Assembly: GCF_900102135.1 (NCBI RefSeq) | Contig: NZ_FMVJ01000018.1 | Location: forward strand, 17,844 to 81,843 | Source of the DNA: Microvirga guangxiensis | Lineage (GTDB): Bacteria; Pseudomonadota; Alphaproteobacteria; Rhizobiales; Beijerinckiaceae | DNA: 64,000 nt | Direction: 5' to 3' | Shown here: positions 8,944-17,693 of the stretch, one piece after another | Numbering within the stretch: position 1 is the first letter of the stretch | Layout: each line of letters starts with the position of its first letter | Translations under genes and position numbers: made by a program | Notes under the pieces: generated by a model | What the model was told of the DNA's origin: nothing | Database searches by the model: none | What the model saw: the letters and a program-made list of their open reading frames with translations, nothing else

Positions 8944-9837
8944 TCAGGACATCTGCGCCTCTTCCATCAGCCAGTTCCGGAAAGTCTTCAGCCCTGGACG
9001 CATTGGGCGATCCTCCGGTGTTGTGAACCAATAGGCGTTGCGGCTTTTGAAGCCAAGACCTGCCGGATTGACCAATCGTCCTGCCTCGAGTTCTTCCTGT
9101 ACGAGCCGGCGCGGAACGAGCGCAAGGCCCTGACCAGCTATCGCCGCGCGGATGACAAGGGAATAGAATCCGAACCGGGTCTTGTGAACTGGCATGAATT
9201 CCTCAAGCCCATGCGCTTCGGCAAACTCTCTCCAATGCAGAGGCGTTTGAAAATGATCAAGCACGGTATAGCGGCGCACATCCTCCGCCGTCCCGATGCC
9301 ACCCAGGCGCGCAACGAAGGAGGCTGCGCCGACGAGAGCAACATCGCGGCCAAACAGGTAGCTGGCTTGGTGACCGGACCACTCGCCTTCCCCGAACCGA
9401 AAGACCCCATCAGCGGCTTCCGCCGTATCCGTGGTTACGAAAGTCGTGAATTGCACGTCGATCTCAGGATGGCGTTCGGCAAAGCGCGAGAAGCGCGGCA
9501 CGAGCCACCGATCGCCAATGATTGGCAGCACATGGAGCCTAACTGACCAAGGCGAGGCCTTAAGAGCAGAGACCTGCGCATTGCCCGTTTCAAGTTCTGC
9601 CAGGGCCTGGCGAACATGCTTCACATAGATCCGTCCGGCTTCCGTCGGAACGAGACCGCGGTTGCTGCGAGCGAACAGAGAAATTCCCAAGGTTTCCTCC
9701 AGCCCGCGTAGATGTTTGCTTACTGCACTTTGGGTCAGGTTGACAGCCGCTGCAGCTGCGGAGGCCGTACCGTGCTCGGCAACGGCAAGAAGGACACGCA
9801 GAGCAGTCATGGAGCTTGGAAGGCGCTGAATCGTCAT
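8944..9837 (-). CDS. LysR-type transcriptional regulator, GcvA-like
   Basis: DNA-binding regulator of 297 residues. The N-terminal winged helix shows the LysR pattern (LRVLLAVAEHGTASAAAAAV, LTQSAVSKHLRGLEETLGISLFARS, then GLVPTEAG), followed by a periplasmic-binding-like effector domain including LHVLPIIGDRWLVPRF and VIRAAIAGQGLALVPRRLV, as in GcvA-like members. It is divergent from the argininosuccinate-lyase-like gene with a 125-nt gap holding an ATTC-N7-GAAT palindrome, so it likely controls that gene and the ABC transporter after it. The start ATG at 9837 keeps the usual short pre-helix segment; the ribosome site is weak. Confidence 0.9.
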   Translation of the reverse strand: MTIQRLPSSMTALRVLLAVAEHGTASAAAAAVNLTQSAVSKHLRGLEETLGISLFARSNRGLVPTEAGRIYVKHVRQALAELETGNAQVSALKASPWSVRLHVLPIIGDRWLVPRFSRFAERHPEIDVQFTTFVTTDTAEAADGVFRFGEGEWSGHQASYLFGRDVALVGAASFVARLGGIGTAEDVRRYTVLDHFQTPLHWREFAEAHGLEEFMPVHKTRFGFYSLVIRAAIAGQGLALVPRRLVQEELEAGRLVNPAGLGFKSRNAYWFTTPEDRPMRPGLKTFRNWLMEEAQMS

Positions 9838-9877
9838 GGAACAAATTGGCTAGAAGAGAAGAGCTGAGATTTGCTTC

Positions 9878-9894
9878 TATTCTAAAAAGGAATA
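9878..9894. promoter_or_regulatory. Candidate LysR-binding palindrome
   Basis: TATTC-TAAAAAG-GAATA is a perfect 5+5 inverted repeat with a 7-nt centre; it includes the T-N11-A arrangement typical of LysR sites. It lies between the divergent LysR gene and the lyase gene, where an autoregulatory and activating site is expected. Confidence 0.55.
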
Positions 9895-9962
9895 CCAAGA
9901 CGACACAATTTCAATTGCCAGTCGAGGTTCCCCTTGGGAAACCAAAAGGAAAGGAGATCGAC

Positions 9963-11387
9963 ATGGCATCGAACACCGTTCTGTGGGCCTCGCGCTTCCG
10001 CTCAGGTCCTGCCCCGGAGCTCATGGCTCTCTCACGCTCCGACGCCAGCCACTTCCGCCTCGCGGCTTATGATCTCGCTGCTTCCTTCTCCCATGCGCGC
10101 GAGCTTGTGAGAGCCCAGCTGCTCACCCCTGATGAGGGTGAAGCGATTGAGGCAGCCCTTGTCGAACTCCAGGCTGAAGTTGCAGCCGGAATCCTCAAGC
10201 CATTGGAGCAGGACGAGGATGTGCACACCTTTCTGGAGCGTAAGCTCACCGAACGGCTCGGGCCACTTGGCGGCAAGCTTCGCGCCGGACGCTCGCGTAA
10301 CGATCAGGCGGCCAACGACCTTAAGCTTTATCTGCGGGATCAGGCCCGTCGCATCGTCATCGACTTACTAAGTTTGCAGGAGGCCCTCGCGCTGCAAGCG
10401 GACGAGCACATCGAAACCATAGCCCCAGGGTTTACCCACCTTCAGCCCGCTCAGCCGGTGAGCTTTGCGCACCAGCTCCTTGCACATGCGCAGGGCTTCA
10501 CTCGTGACATCAACCGCATGCAGGATTGGGATCGGCGATCGGCGCGCTCCCCGCTTGGGGCGGCGGCTCTTGCAGGATCCGCCATTGCCAAATCACCCGA
10601 GATCTCCGCCCGTGAGCTCGGTTACGACGCACCTTGTGAAAATTCCATTGATGCGGTCGGAAGCCGCGACCATGTAACGGAGTTTCTATTCGTCACAGCA
10701 ATGATCGGTGTAAACCTGTCACGCCTGGCCGAGGAGATCTTCCTCTGGTCTTCGCGCCAGTTTCGTTGGATCTCGCTAGACGATGCCTACGCAACAGGCT
10801 CATCCATTATGCCGCAGAAGAAGAATGCCGACATTGCGGAGTTGACTCGTGGCCGCGCCGCGCGCCTCATCGGTGCCGTCGGTACCATGCTGACGGCCCT
10901 CAAGGGCTTGCCCTTCGCGTACAATCGCGATCTCGCCGAAGACAAGCGGGCCGCATTCGAGGCCGTCGACACCCTCGCTTTGGTGCTTCCAGCCATGGCT
11001 GGAATGGTTCGTACTATGCAGGTCGATGTGGATGAACTGCGCCGGCAGGCAACGGATGGATTCACGCTTGCCACTGAAGTGGCCGATTGGCTTGCCCGAC
11101 AGGGGGTTCCATTCTCGGAGGCCCACGAGATCACAGGCCGATTGGTTCGCTATTGTGAGGACCGCGATATCGGTCTCGAGGATCTGAGCGCGGAGGATCT
11201 GTCGACCGTGGATTCACGCCTGGACCCATCTCTCATGACAAGCCTGACGCCTGATGCAGCCATAAGAGCTCGTGATGGCTATGGTGGGACGGCTCCACTC
11301 CGAATAGCTGAACAGCTTTCCCGCCTACGCTTGGATTTCAATGCGCAGCGCGAATGGGCAGTGCATTATGACGGCCCGCGGGTCTAA
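9963..11387 (+). CDS. Argininosuccinate lyase-family protein (ArgH paralogue) linked to an ABC transporter
   Basis: Fumarase/aspartase-superfamily lyase, 474 residues, assigned to the ArgH group by AGRSRNDQAANDLKLYLRD, GFTHLQPAQPVSFAHQLLAH, SRDHVTEFLF, the catalytic-loop signature GSSIMPQKKNAD and FAYNRDLAEDK. I start at ATG 9963, where AGGAG lies 6 nt upstream; the frame is open further left but overlaps the LysR gene. In the canonical reaction argininosuccinate is split to arginine and fumarate. Here the gene sits in front of an amino acid importer and under a divergent LysR, which is not the biosynthetic argH context. It may cleave an imported N-substituted aspartate-like compound; EDDS lyase is a known ArgH relative with such a role. 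That reassignment is inference. Confidence 0.87.
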   Translation: MASNTVLWASRFRSGPAPELMALSRSDASHFRLAAYDLAASFSHARELVRAQLLTPDEGEAIEAALVELQAEVAAGILKPLEQDEDVHTFLERKLTERLGPLGGKLRAGRSRNDQAANDLKLYLRDQARRIVIDLLSLQEALALQADEHIETIAPGFTHLQPAQPVSFAHQLLAHAQGFTRDINRMQDWDRRSARSPLGAAALAGSAIAKSPEISARELGYDAPCENSIDAVGSRDHVTEFLFVTAMIGVNLSRLAEEIFLWSSRQFRWISLDDAYATGSSIMPQKKNADIAELTRGRAARLIGAVGTMLTALKGLPFAYNRDLAEDKRAAFEAVDTLALVLPAMAGMVRTMQVDVDELRRQATDGFTLATEVADWLARQGVPFSEAHEITGRLVRYCEDRDIGLEDLSAEDLSTVDSRLDPSLMTSLTPDAAIRARDGYGGTAPLRIAEQLSRLRLDFNAQREWAVHYDGPRV

Positions 11388-11412
11388 ACGGATAGGAATG
11401 GAGAGAACCGGA

Positions 11413-12318
11413 ATGAGCACCACCGCACCCTCCCCAGTAGGTACAGGGCAGACCGCACACTTCGATCCGTCGATCGCGCACCTGACCCATGTGCCACGTC
11501 GTCATTACGGACGCTGGATCGCCAGCGCCCTGATCCTCGCGGCGTTTGCCCTTGTGGTGAAGGCATTCGCTGAAGGGCAGATCGACTGGGCCGTGGTCGG
11601 CCAGTTTTTCACGGCTCAATCCATCATTAGCGGCCTCGGCAACACGATCATCATGACAGTTTGCGCCATGGCCCTAGGCATCACACTCGGCGTTTTATTC
11701 GCAATCATGGTGATGTCGCCCAATCCCGTCCTGAAAGGCGTCGCCGTCTTCTACATCTGGTTCTTTCGTGGAACGCCGCTCCTTCTTCAGCTCCTGCTTT
11801 GGTTCAACCTTGCTCTCGTGTTTCCGCGCATTGGCATCCCTGGATTGTTCGAGGCGCGCATGGTCGATGTAATGACGCCGTTCGTAGCAACCCTGCTAGG
11901 CCTCGGCATCAACCAGGGCGCCTACACGGCCGAGGTCGTCCGATCAGGCATCCTATCGGTCGATGCGGGCCAGACGGAGGCTGCCAAGGCCATTGGCATG
12001 ACGCGCCTAACAACCCTACGCCGCATCGTCCTCCCGCAGGCTATGCGTGTGATTATTCCACCTGTGGGCAATGAAGTGATCAGCATGGTGAAACTCACGT
12101 CTATCGCCAGCGTGATCGGCTTTGCCGAGGTGTTGCGCAACGCGCAAACGGTCTATTATGCCAACGCGCGAGTGATCGAGCTTCTGATCGTATCCGCCGG
12201 CTGGTATCTAATCATCGTGACACTGCTCAGCATAGGTCAGCATTTCCTTGAACGCTATTTCGCCAAGGGCACTGGCCGGAGATCTCGCCCTGCAATGCGA
12301 CCGGCTGTGGAGGGTTGA
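11413..12318 (+). CDS. Polar amino acid ABC transporter permease (HisM/GlnP type)
   Basis: Inner-membrane permease subunit of a polar amino acid importer. Start chosen at ATG 11413, with GGAGAG 7 nt upstream. The N-terminal about 35 residues are polar, then a first TM (RHYGRWIASALILAAFALVV). The HisM core follows, with GLGNTIIMTVCAM, the FIWFFRGTPLLLQ-like YIWFFRGTPLLLQLLLW, and the ATPase-coupling EAA loop EAAKAIGMTRLTTLRRIVLPQA. Only one permease gene is present, so it probably forms a homodimer. Starts 25 nt after the lyase stop and ends 3 nt before the ATPase gene: a compact operon. Confidence 0.9.
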   Translation: MSTTAPSPVGTGQTAHFDPSIAHLTHVPRRHYGRWIASALILAAFALVVKAFAEGQIDWAVVGQFFTAQSIISGLGNTIIMTVCAMALGITLGVLFAIMVMSPNPVLKGVAVFYIWFFRGTPLLLQLLLWFNLALVFPRIGIPGLFEARMVDVMTPFVATLLGLGINQGAYTAEVVRSGILSVDAGQTEAAKAIGMTRLTTLRRIVLPQAMRVIIPPVGNEVISMVKLTSIASVIGFAEVLRNAQTVYYANARVIELLIVSAGWYLIIVTLLSIGQHFLERYFAKGTGRRSRPAMRPAVEG

Positions 12319-12321
12319 GCC

Positions 12322-13086
<765 letters not shown>

Positions 13087-13115
13087 CAAACGTTCCCTAG
13101 AAAGGACCGACGGAA

Positions 13116-13949
13116 ATGAAACTGACAGCAGGTTTGCTTGCGAGCGTGATCGCCCTGGGCTTTGCAGCCCCATCCCATGCAGCGGAACTTCCAGATCGTA
13201 TCAAGAAGGCTGGCAAGATTGTCGTTGCGACGATGCCTAACTATGCGCCGATCACTTTCAAGGATCCAGCCACGAACAAGCTGACAGGCTTTGACATCGA
13301 CCTAGGCGAAGCCCTCGCGAAGGAACTCGGTGTCGGCATCGAATGGCAAGAGATCGCTTTCGCTCAGATGATCCCGTCACTGCAGACGGGGCGCGTCGAC
13401 ATCGCGCTCGCTGGTATGAGCGATCTTCCGGCCCGTCGTGAGATCGTCGATTTCGTCGACTACATGAAATCCGGTGCGCAATTCTACACCTCGCCCGCGA
13501 TGGCGGCGACTCTCAAGACTCCAGAAGACCTTTGCGGCAAGAAAGTCGGCGCGAGCCGCGCCACCAACTGGCCACGTCAGATCGGTGAATGGAGTCAGGC
13601 CAACTGCGTGGCGAAGGGAAAGCCCGCCATCGAGGCCATTGGCACAGAAGGGTCTGCTGATGCCCGCACTCAGCTGAAGACGCAGCGTTTGGATGCAGCA
13701 GTTCAGGGCAACGAGACCCTTCCATACTTCCAGTCGCAAGAGCCCAACAGCTATGTGCTCATCGGCGATGCCTTCACAGTCTCCCTTTCCGGCATTCCCG
13801 TGCTCAAAACCGAAACTCAGTTGCGCGACGCTATCAAGGAAGGCCTCGAGCGTCTTCAGCAGAAGGGCGTATATGACGAGATCGTAAAGAAGTATGGTCT
13901 CCAAGCCAATAAGTTGACGCCCATCGGCATTAATCAAGGCACAGATTAA
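13116..13949 (+). CDS. Periplasmic amino acid-binding protein of ABC transporter (SBP family 3)
   Basis: Substrate receptor of the importer, 277 residues, exported to the periplasm. The signal peptide MKLTAGLLASVIALGFAAPS with an A-x-A cleavage site (SHAAEL) is followed by the family-3 fold: IKKAGKIVVATMPNYAPITF, LTGFDIDLGEALAKELGV and FAQMIPSLQTGRVDIALAGM. C-terminal LQQKGVYDEIVKKYGL is typical. Last gene of the lyase-transporter unit, with AAAGGA upstream and a strong terminator 8 nt after the stop. Ligand unknown. Confidence 0.92.
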   Translation: MKLTAGLLASVIALGFAAPSHAAELPDRIKKAGKIVVATMPNYAPITFKDPATNKLTGFDIDLGEALAKELGVGIEWQEIAFAQMIPSLQTGRVDIALAGMSDLPARREIVDFVDYMKSGAQFYTSPAMAATLKTPEDLCGKKVGASRATNWPRQIGEWSQANCVAKGKPAIEAIGTEGSADARTQLKTQRLDAAVQGNETLPYFQSQEPNSYVLIGDAFTVSLSGIPVLKTETQLRDAIKEGLERLQQKGVYDEIVKKYGLQANKLTPIGINQGTD

Positions 13950-13957
13950 ACCCCGAC

Positions 13958-13990
13958 AAAGGCTCGCGCAGTGGTGCGTGAGCCTTTCCT
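13958..13990 (+). terminator. Intrinsic terminator of the lyase-ABC operon
   Basis: AAAGGCTCGCGCA (13958-13970) pairs with TGCGTGAGCCTTT (13974-13986), with one G-U pair; a C/T-rich tail follows. It lies directly after the binding-protein gene. Confidence 0.8.
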
Positions 13991-14000
13991 CTTGCTAGGT

Positions 14001-14573
14001 TCACGGTAGCGAATCTCTCTTATCGTTCAGGATGCTTTTCCGCTCCTGGGCCAGGAACGCGGGCAGATCATCCCAGACATAAAGATAGTTCTGAGAGCGC
14101 CATACAGGACCCGGATCGGTATAGCTCCCCACCTTTTCGCCCCCCAATTTTTCATAGAACGCAATAGCTGGATCGTTCCCGATAACGACACCAAGCCCTA
14201 TGCCGTTGTAGCCGGCCTCCATCATACAGCGTGCAAGGTGAAGCAGCAGCTTACGACCGATGCCCATACGCTTGAAGACGGTTCCTACATAGAGGAACTT
14301 GATCTCGGCTCTGTCCTGATAGATCTCGTGCGAGGCTGGTCCGGCTGCACCGAAGCCTGCCAACTGCCCCTCCGCCTCGACAACCACTATAATCCGCTCG
14401 CTCTCAGCGTGTGAAAGCATGCTCTGCCAACGGGCCAGCCTGGCTTCCTCCGTCATCAAGTCATATGCCGTTTGCGGAGCAAGAGCACGATAGGTCTCTC
14501 GCCAGGTAAGATAGTGCAGCCGCGCAATCGGCAGAGCATCAACTTTCTGTGCTAGACGGATCGTGATAGACAT
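14001..14573 (-). CDS. GNAT-family N-acetyltransferase
   Basis: Acetyl-CoA-dependent transferase of 190 residues. The acetyl-CoA-binding motif A is visible as IKFLYVGTVFKRMGIGRKLL (R-x-x-G-x-G within RMGIGR), followed by LGVVIGNDPAIAFYEKLGGEKVG, the motif B helix with the usual Tyr. The N-terminus (IRLAQKVDALPIARLHYLTW) is standard for the family. The start ATG at 14573 has AAGAGAT upstream. Single gene, convergent with the ABC operon, sharing its terminator region. The acceptor substrate is unknown. Confidence 0.88.
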   Translation of the reverse strand: MSITIRLAQKVDALPIARLHYLTWRETYRALAPQTAYDLMTEEARLARWQSMLSHAESERIIVVVEAEGQLAGFGAAGPASHEIYQDRAEIKFLYVGTVFKRMGIGRKLLLHLARCMMEAGYNGIGLGVVIGNDPAIAFYEKLGGEKVGSYTDPGPVWRSQNYLYVWDDLPAFLAQERKSILNDKRDSLP

Positions 14574-14936
14574 TTTATCTCTTGTTATCCTATGGCGATT
14601 GTTGCCAAGGTTGATCTGGGATCTGCTGAAGGATCCTTTTACGAGCTGAGCGATGTTTATCGAGAGCTAAAGTCCGATTTGAGGCTAAGCAAGTGGAAAG
14701 CGAGCAGTTGGATAGATCCTGATCCAAGAAAATCTTGATTGGGCCAAAGAACGAGTTTCCGCACTTGCGAAGATCGGCTTGCTGTAATGGCAGGGCCAAG
14801 ACGCGAGGTCCCATTTGCGGCGATAGGCGACCTTCCCATACGCACACCGCAACTCTTCATACGAGAGCTTTGGCTATGACTACAGGTTGGGATCGCTCGC
14901 TGGCTGCTTGGCGTCCGCCGCTCCGAGTTGCAGTGA
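14574..14936. other. Intergenic region without recognisable gene
   Basis: Only short overlapping open frames on both strands, none with family features or a good ribosome site. It holds the GNAT gene's promoter side and the 3' flank of the hybrid kinase. Confidence 0.5.
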
Positions 14937-16835
14937 TCAGGGCCCTTTGCAGCTGAGTGCTGCCCTGCGCAACACCCGAGATAGCTCCTCGGCCGCATAG
15001 GGCTTATGCAAGAGCTCGAAGCCGTGACGGCCTTCCTCTGCCAGCACATGACTGTAGCCGGATGTCAGGATCACGGGCAAGCCAGGGTGGCGCCGCCGGA
15101 TCTCCTCGCCGAGTTCCACACCGCCCATGCCTGGCATTACGACGTCCGAGAACACAACATCGAAGCCGTCCGCCTCGCCTAGAAGTTCGAGCGCTTCGCG
15201 AGCATTTGCAGCCCACGTCGTCACATACCCGAGGTCTTGGAGCAGCTGTGTGGAGAATCGCCCTACCTCGACGTTGTCCTCAACGACCAGCACCCGTCGA
15301 CCTCTTCCCTCCGCTGATGCTCCCTCGTTGAACTTAGCACCCTGCTCCTCTGGCGCTTTTTCGACCTGAGGCAGATAAATCGTGAATGTCGCGCCGTGGC
15401 CAATCTCGCTCGAGACAGCAATATCACCGCCCGACTGCTTGACGAAGCCATAAACCTGGGACAGGCCAAGACCAGTTCCCTTGCCGACCTCCTTGGTTGT
15501 GAAGAAGGGCTCAAAGATCTGAGAGAGCTTGTCGGCTGGGATCCCTGCACCGGTATCGCTGACGGACACCGCCACGAATGGTCCCAGGCTGCCGGCATGG
15601 CCTCTCAAAGGTGGCAACATAGGGATGCTCCGTACCTTCACCGCAAGCCTGCCCTCGCCATTCATAGCGTCGCGCGCGTTCACGGTCATGTTGACCAACG
15701 CTGTCTCAAACTGGCTCACGTCCGCCTGGGCGAAACAGCCCTGCGCATCGAGGTCTGTGACAATCTCGATGCGCGACCCCACAACCGTACGCAGCATGTC
15801 AGTGACAGCTTCCACGCGCTTTGGTACGTCGAACACCTCAGGCTTCAGCGCCTGCCGGCGTGCGAACGCGAGGAGCTGACCGGTGAGCTTCGATGCTCGG
15901 TCAACAGTGTCAGAAATTGCGTCCATGTAGCGGCGCCTGCGCTCTTCCGCCAAGTCAGGCCGGCGTAGGAGGTCGGTCGAGCTCTTGATGATCGTCAATA
16001 GGTTATTGAAGTCGTGCGCCACACCGCCGGTCAGTTGGCCCACCGCCTCCAGCTTCTGTGACTGGCGCAACGCGTCCTGTGCGATGGTGAGCTCCCTCTC
16101 CCGTTGTTTCACGATGCTGACATCACGCCCCACCGCGATGAAGTTGACGCCCTCGGCCTCGGGCGCGACGGTCCACTCGATCGGCTTCCACCCACCATCC
16201 TGGGTCGCAATGCGATTCTCGAACCGCGTCGGCTGACCGGTTTCGCTCATGCGAGCCAAAGCGGCGAGAGTCGGGCCCATGTCGTCAGGGTGCATGAACG
16301 TTGCGTAGGGTCGCGTCAGGAGCTCTGCCTCGGACCATCCGAGCACCCGCGTCCAGGCGGGGCTGACCGCTGACATCATGCCCTGATAATCGGCACGCGC
16401 CAGCATGTCTTCAGAAAAGGTCCAGAGCCGGTCGAGCTCAGCCCTGCGTTCGGCGAGCTCAGCTGCTTGATCCTTTTCCACCGTTACATTACGCCCGCTG
16501 CAATAGAACTCCTCGCCCTCGGGAACAGCGACCCACGAGATCCAGCTGTATGTTCCATTCTTCGCTCGGTAGCGGTTCTCGAACCGCAACACCGGCTGGC
16601 CCTTCTTGAGCATATCAAAGGCGGCGAGCGTCGGCCCGACATCGTCCGGATGCAGCAGCTCTACGAAGGGCGTTCGGGCAATCTCCTCTTCTGTCCACCC
16701 GAGAGCTTCCTCCCAGGCAGGGTTGGTACTCGTGAAATACCCCGCACTGTTCGCGACGCCGAGGAGGTCCGGGCTCACCTGCCAGGTGCGGCTGCGCTGC
16801 CGCGTGCGTTCTTCCACCTGATGTTCAAGTTCCAC
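14937..16835 (-). CDS. Hybrid sensor histidine kinase, C-terminal part (PAS-PAS-HisKA-HATPase-REC)
   Basis: Downstream part of a PAS hybrid kinase. It holds two PAS repeats (VSPDLLGVANSAGYF onward, and the MLARADYQGMMSAVSPAWTR repeat), a HisKA dimerisation domain with the phospho-acceptor His in GGVAHDFNNLLTIIKSS, an HATPase with NARDAM, DTGAGIP and KGTGLGLSQVYG, and a C-terminal receiver with RVLVVEDN and the phospho-acceptor Asp in VFSDVVMPGMGG. The frame continues upstream without shift into the PAS gene at 16857-17693, separated only by a TAG at 16859-16857. The GTG at 16835 is the first possible start but has no ribosome site. I read 14937-17693 as one about 918-residue kinase with a nonsense codon (or a sequencing error). 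If the stop is real, this half may be made only by readthrough or reinitiation. Confidence 0.85.
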   Translation of the reverse strand: MELEHQVEERTRQRSRTWQVSPDLLGVANSAGYFTSTNPAWEEALGWTEEEIARTPFVELLHPDDVGPTLAAFDMLKKGQPVLRFENRYRAKNGTYSWISWVAVPEGEEFYCSGRNVTVEKDQAAELAERRAELDRLWTFSEDMLARADYQGMMSAVSPAWTRVLGWSEAELLTRPYATFMHPDDMGPTLAALARMSETGQPTRFENRIATQDGGWKPIEWTVAPEAEGVNFIAVGRDVSIVKQRERELTIAQDALRQSQKLEAVGQLTGGVAHDFNNLLTIIKSSTDLLRRPDLAEERRRRYMDAISDTVDRASKLTGQLLAFARRQALKPEVFDVPKRVEAVTDMLRTVVGSRIEIVTDLDAQGCFAQADVSQFETALVNMTVNARDAMNGEGRLAVKVRSIPMLPPLRGHAGSLGPFVAVSVSDTGAGIPADKLSQIFEPFFTTKEVGKGTGLGLSQVYGFVKQSGGDIAVSSEIGHGATFTIYLPQVEKAPEEQGAKFNEGASAEGRGRRVLVVEDNVEVGRFSTQLLQDLGYVTTWAANAREALELLGEADGFDVVFSDVVMPGMGGVELGEEIRRRHPGLPVILTSGYSHVLAEEGRHGFELLHKPYAAEELSRVLRRAALSCKGP

Positions 16836-16856
16836 ATTGAGGGCTCGCAGGCGTGC

Positions 16857-17693
16857 CTAACTCTCGCGCAACGCCAGCTCGGCCTGCCTGCGAGCCGTGA
16901 CATCTCGAAACACCACCGCGACCTGACGACGGCTCGCAGGCTCAACCCGGAAGGCGGCCAGCTCGAGATATCGGTGGGTGGCGACGAGCTCCCGCTCAAA
17001 CCGAGTGGGCTCGCCGGTTTCCAGAACGCGGCGATAGAGCGCCACCCAGCCCTCCGCCTCGTCAGGCACCATCTCGCGCACATTTTGCCCGACGACATTC
17101 TGGATGCCAGCATGGACGGCGTAAGCTGAGTTTGCCTCGACATGAATGTAGTCGCTCAATGGGCCGTGAGGTCCATCGAAAAACTCGATGATGGCAAAGC
17201 CTTCGTCGATATTCTCGAACAAGTTGCGATAGCGCGTCTCGCTTTCGCGCAACGCTTCAAGCCGGCCCCGCGCCTCATATTGCCGCCGCCGCGCGCGCAG
17301 CGCCGAGCGAGCGAGGCTGACGAGAGTGGTTGGGTGAAAAGGACGCTCCAGGAACGAAACGTTGCCGAGCACGTCGAGATAACGTCTGGCTGCGGGATTG
17401 CGCTCAACTCCGCCGCCTCGCATCGTCAGGACGATGAAGGCAAAGTCCGACCAGGGTGGCTGCTGGTCAATCCACTGAGATAGATCTTTCAGATCGGCGG
17501 TGCGCAAGGCCTCGTCTGTGACAAGCACGAATCCTGCACCCTGAGCGATCTTGCTCACCAGCACCGGTAGGTCGGGGCAGATTTCTGCCGCCATCCCGGC
17601 AGCGTGTAGGATGTGTACTGCAATCGCCGCATCCCGCCCGTGCGGAGCCAAGATGAGCGCCCGCTCCGACTGGGATAGAAGTATGTCGCTCAT
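16857..17693 (-). CDS. Hybrid histidine kinase, N-terminal part (pseudo-receiver and PAS), ends at premature TAG
   Basis: The 278-residue product begins with a receiver-like segment (SERALILAPHGRDAAIAVHIL, later FIVLTMRGGG and VSFLERPFHPTTLVSLARSA) that lacks a clear phospho-acceptor Asp. A PAS domain follows (SETRYRNLFENIDEGFAIIE to VFRDVTARRQAELALRES). The sequence stops exactly where related kinases continue with S-E-A-R-L-R-A-L-N; after the TAG the next codons read ARLRALNVELEHQVEER in the same frame. One G-to-T change in a Glu codon (GAG to TAG) would explain it. The ATG overlaps the KaiC-like stop by 4 nt, so the two are translationally coupled. Confidence 0.8.
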   Translation of the reverse strand: MSDILLSQSERALILAPHGRDAAIAVHILHAAGMAAEICPDLPVLVSKIAQGAGFVLVTDEALRTADLKDLSQWIDQQPPWSDFAFIVLTMRGGGVERNPAARRYLDVLGNVSFLERPFHPTTLVSLARSALRARRRQYEARGRLEALRESETRYRNLFENIDEGFAIIEFFDGPHGPLSDYIHVEANSAYAVHAGIQNVVGQNVREMVPDEAEGWVALYRRVLETGEPTRFERELVATHRYLELAAFRVEPASRRQVAVVFRDVTARRQAELALRES

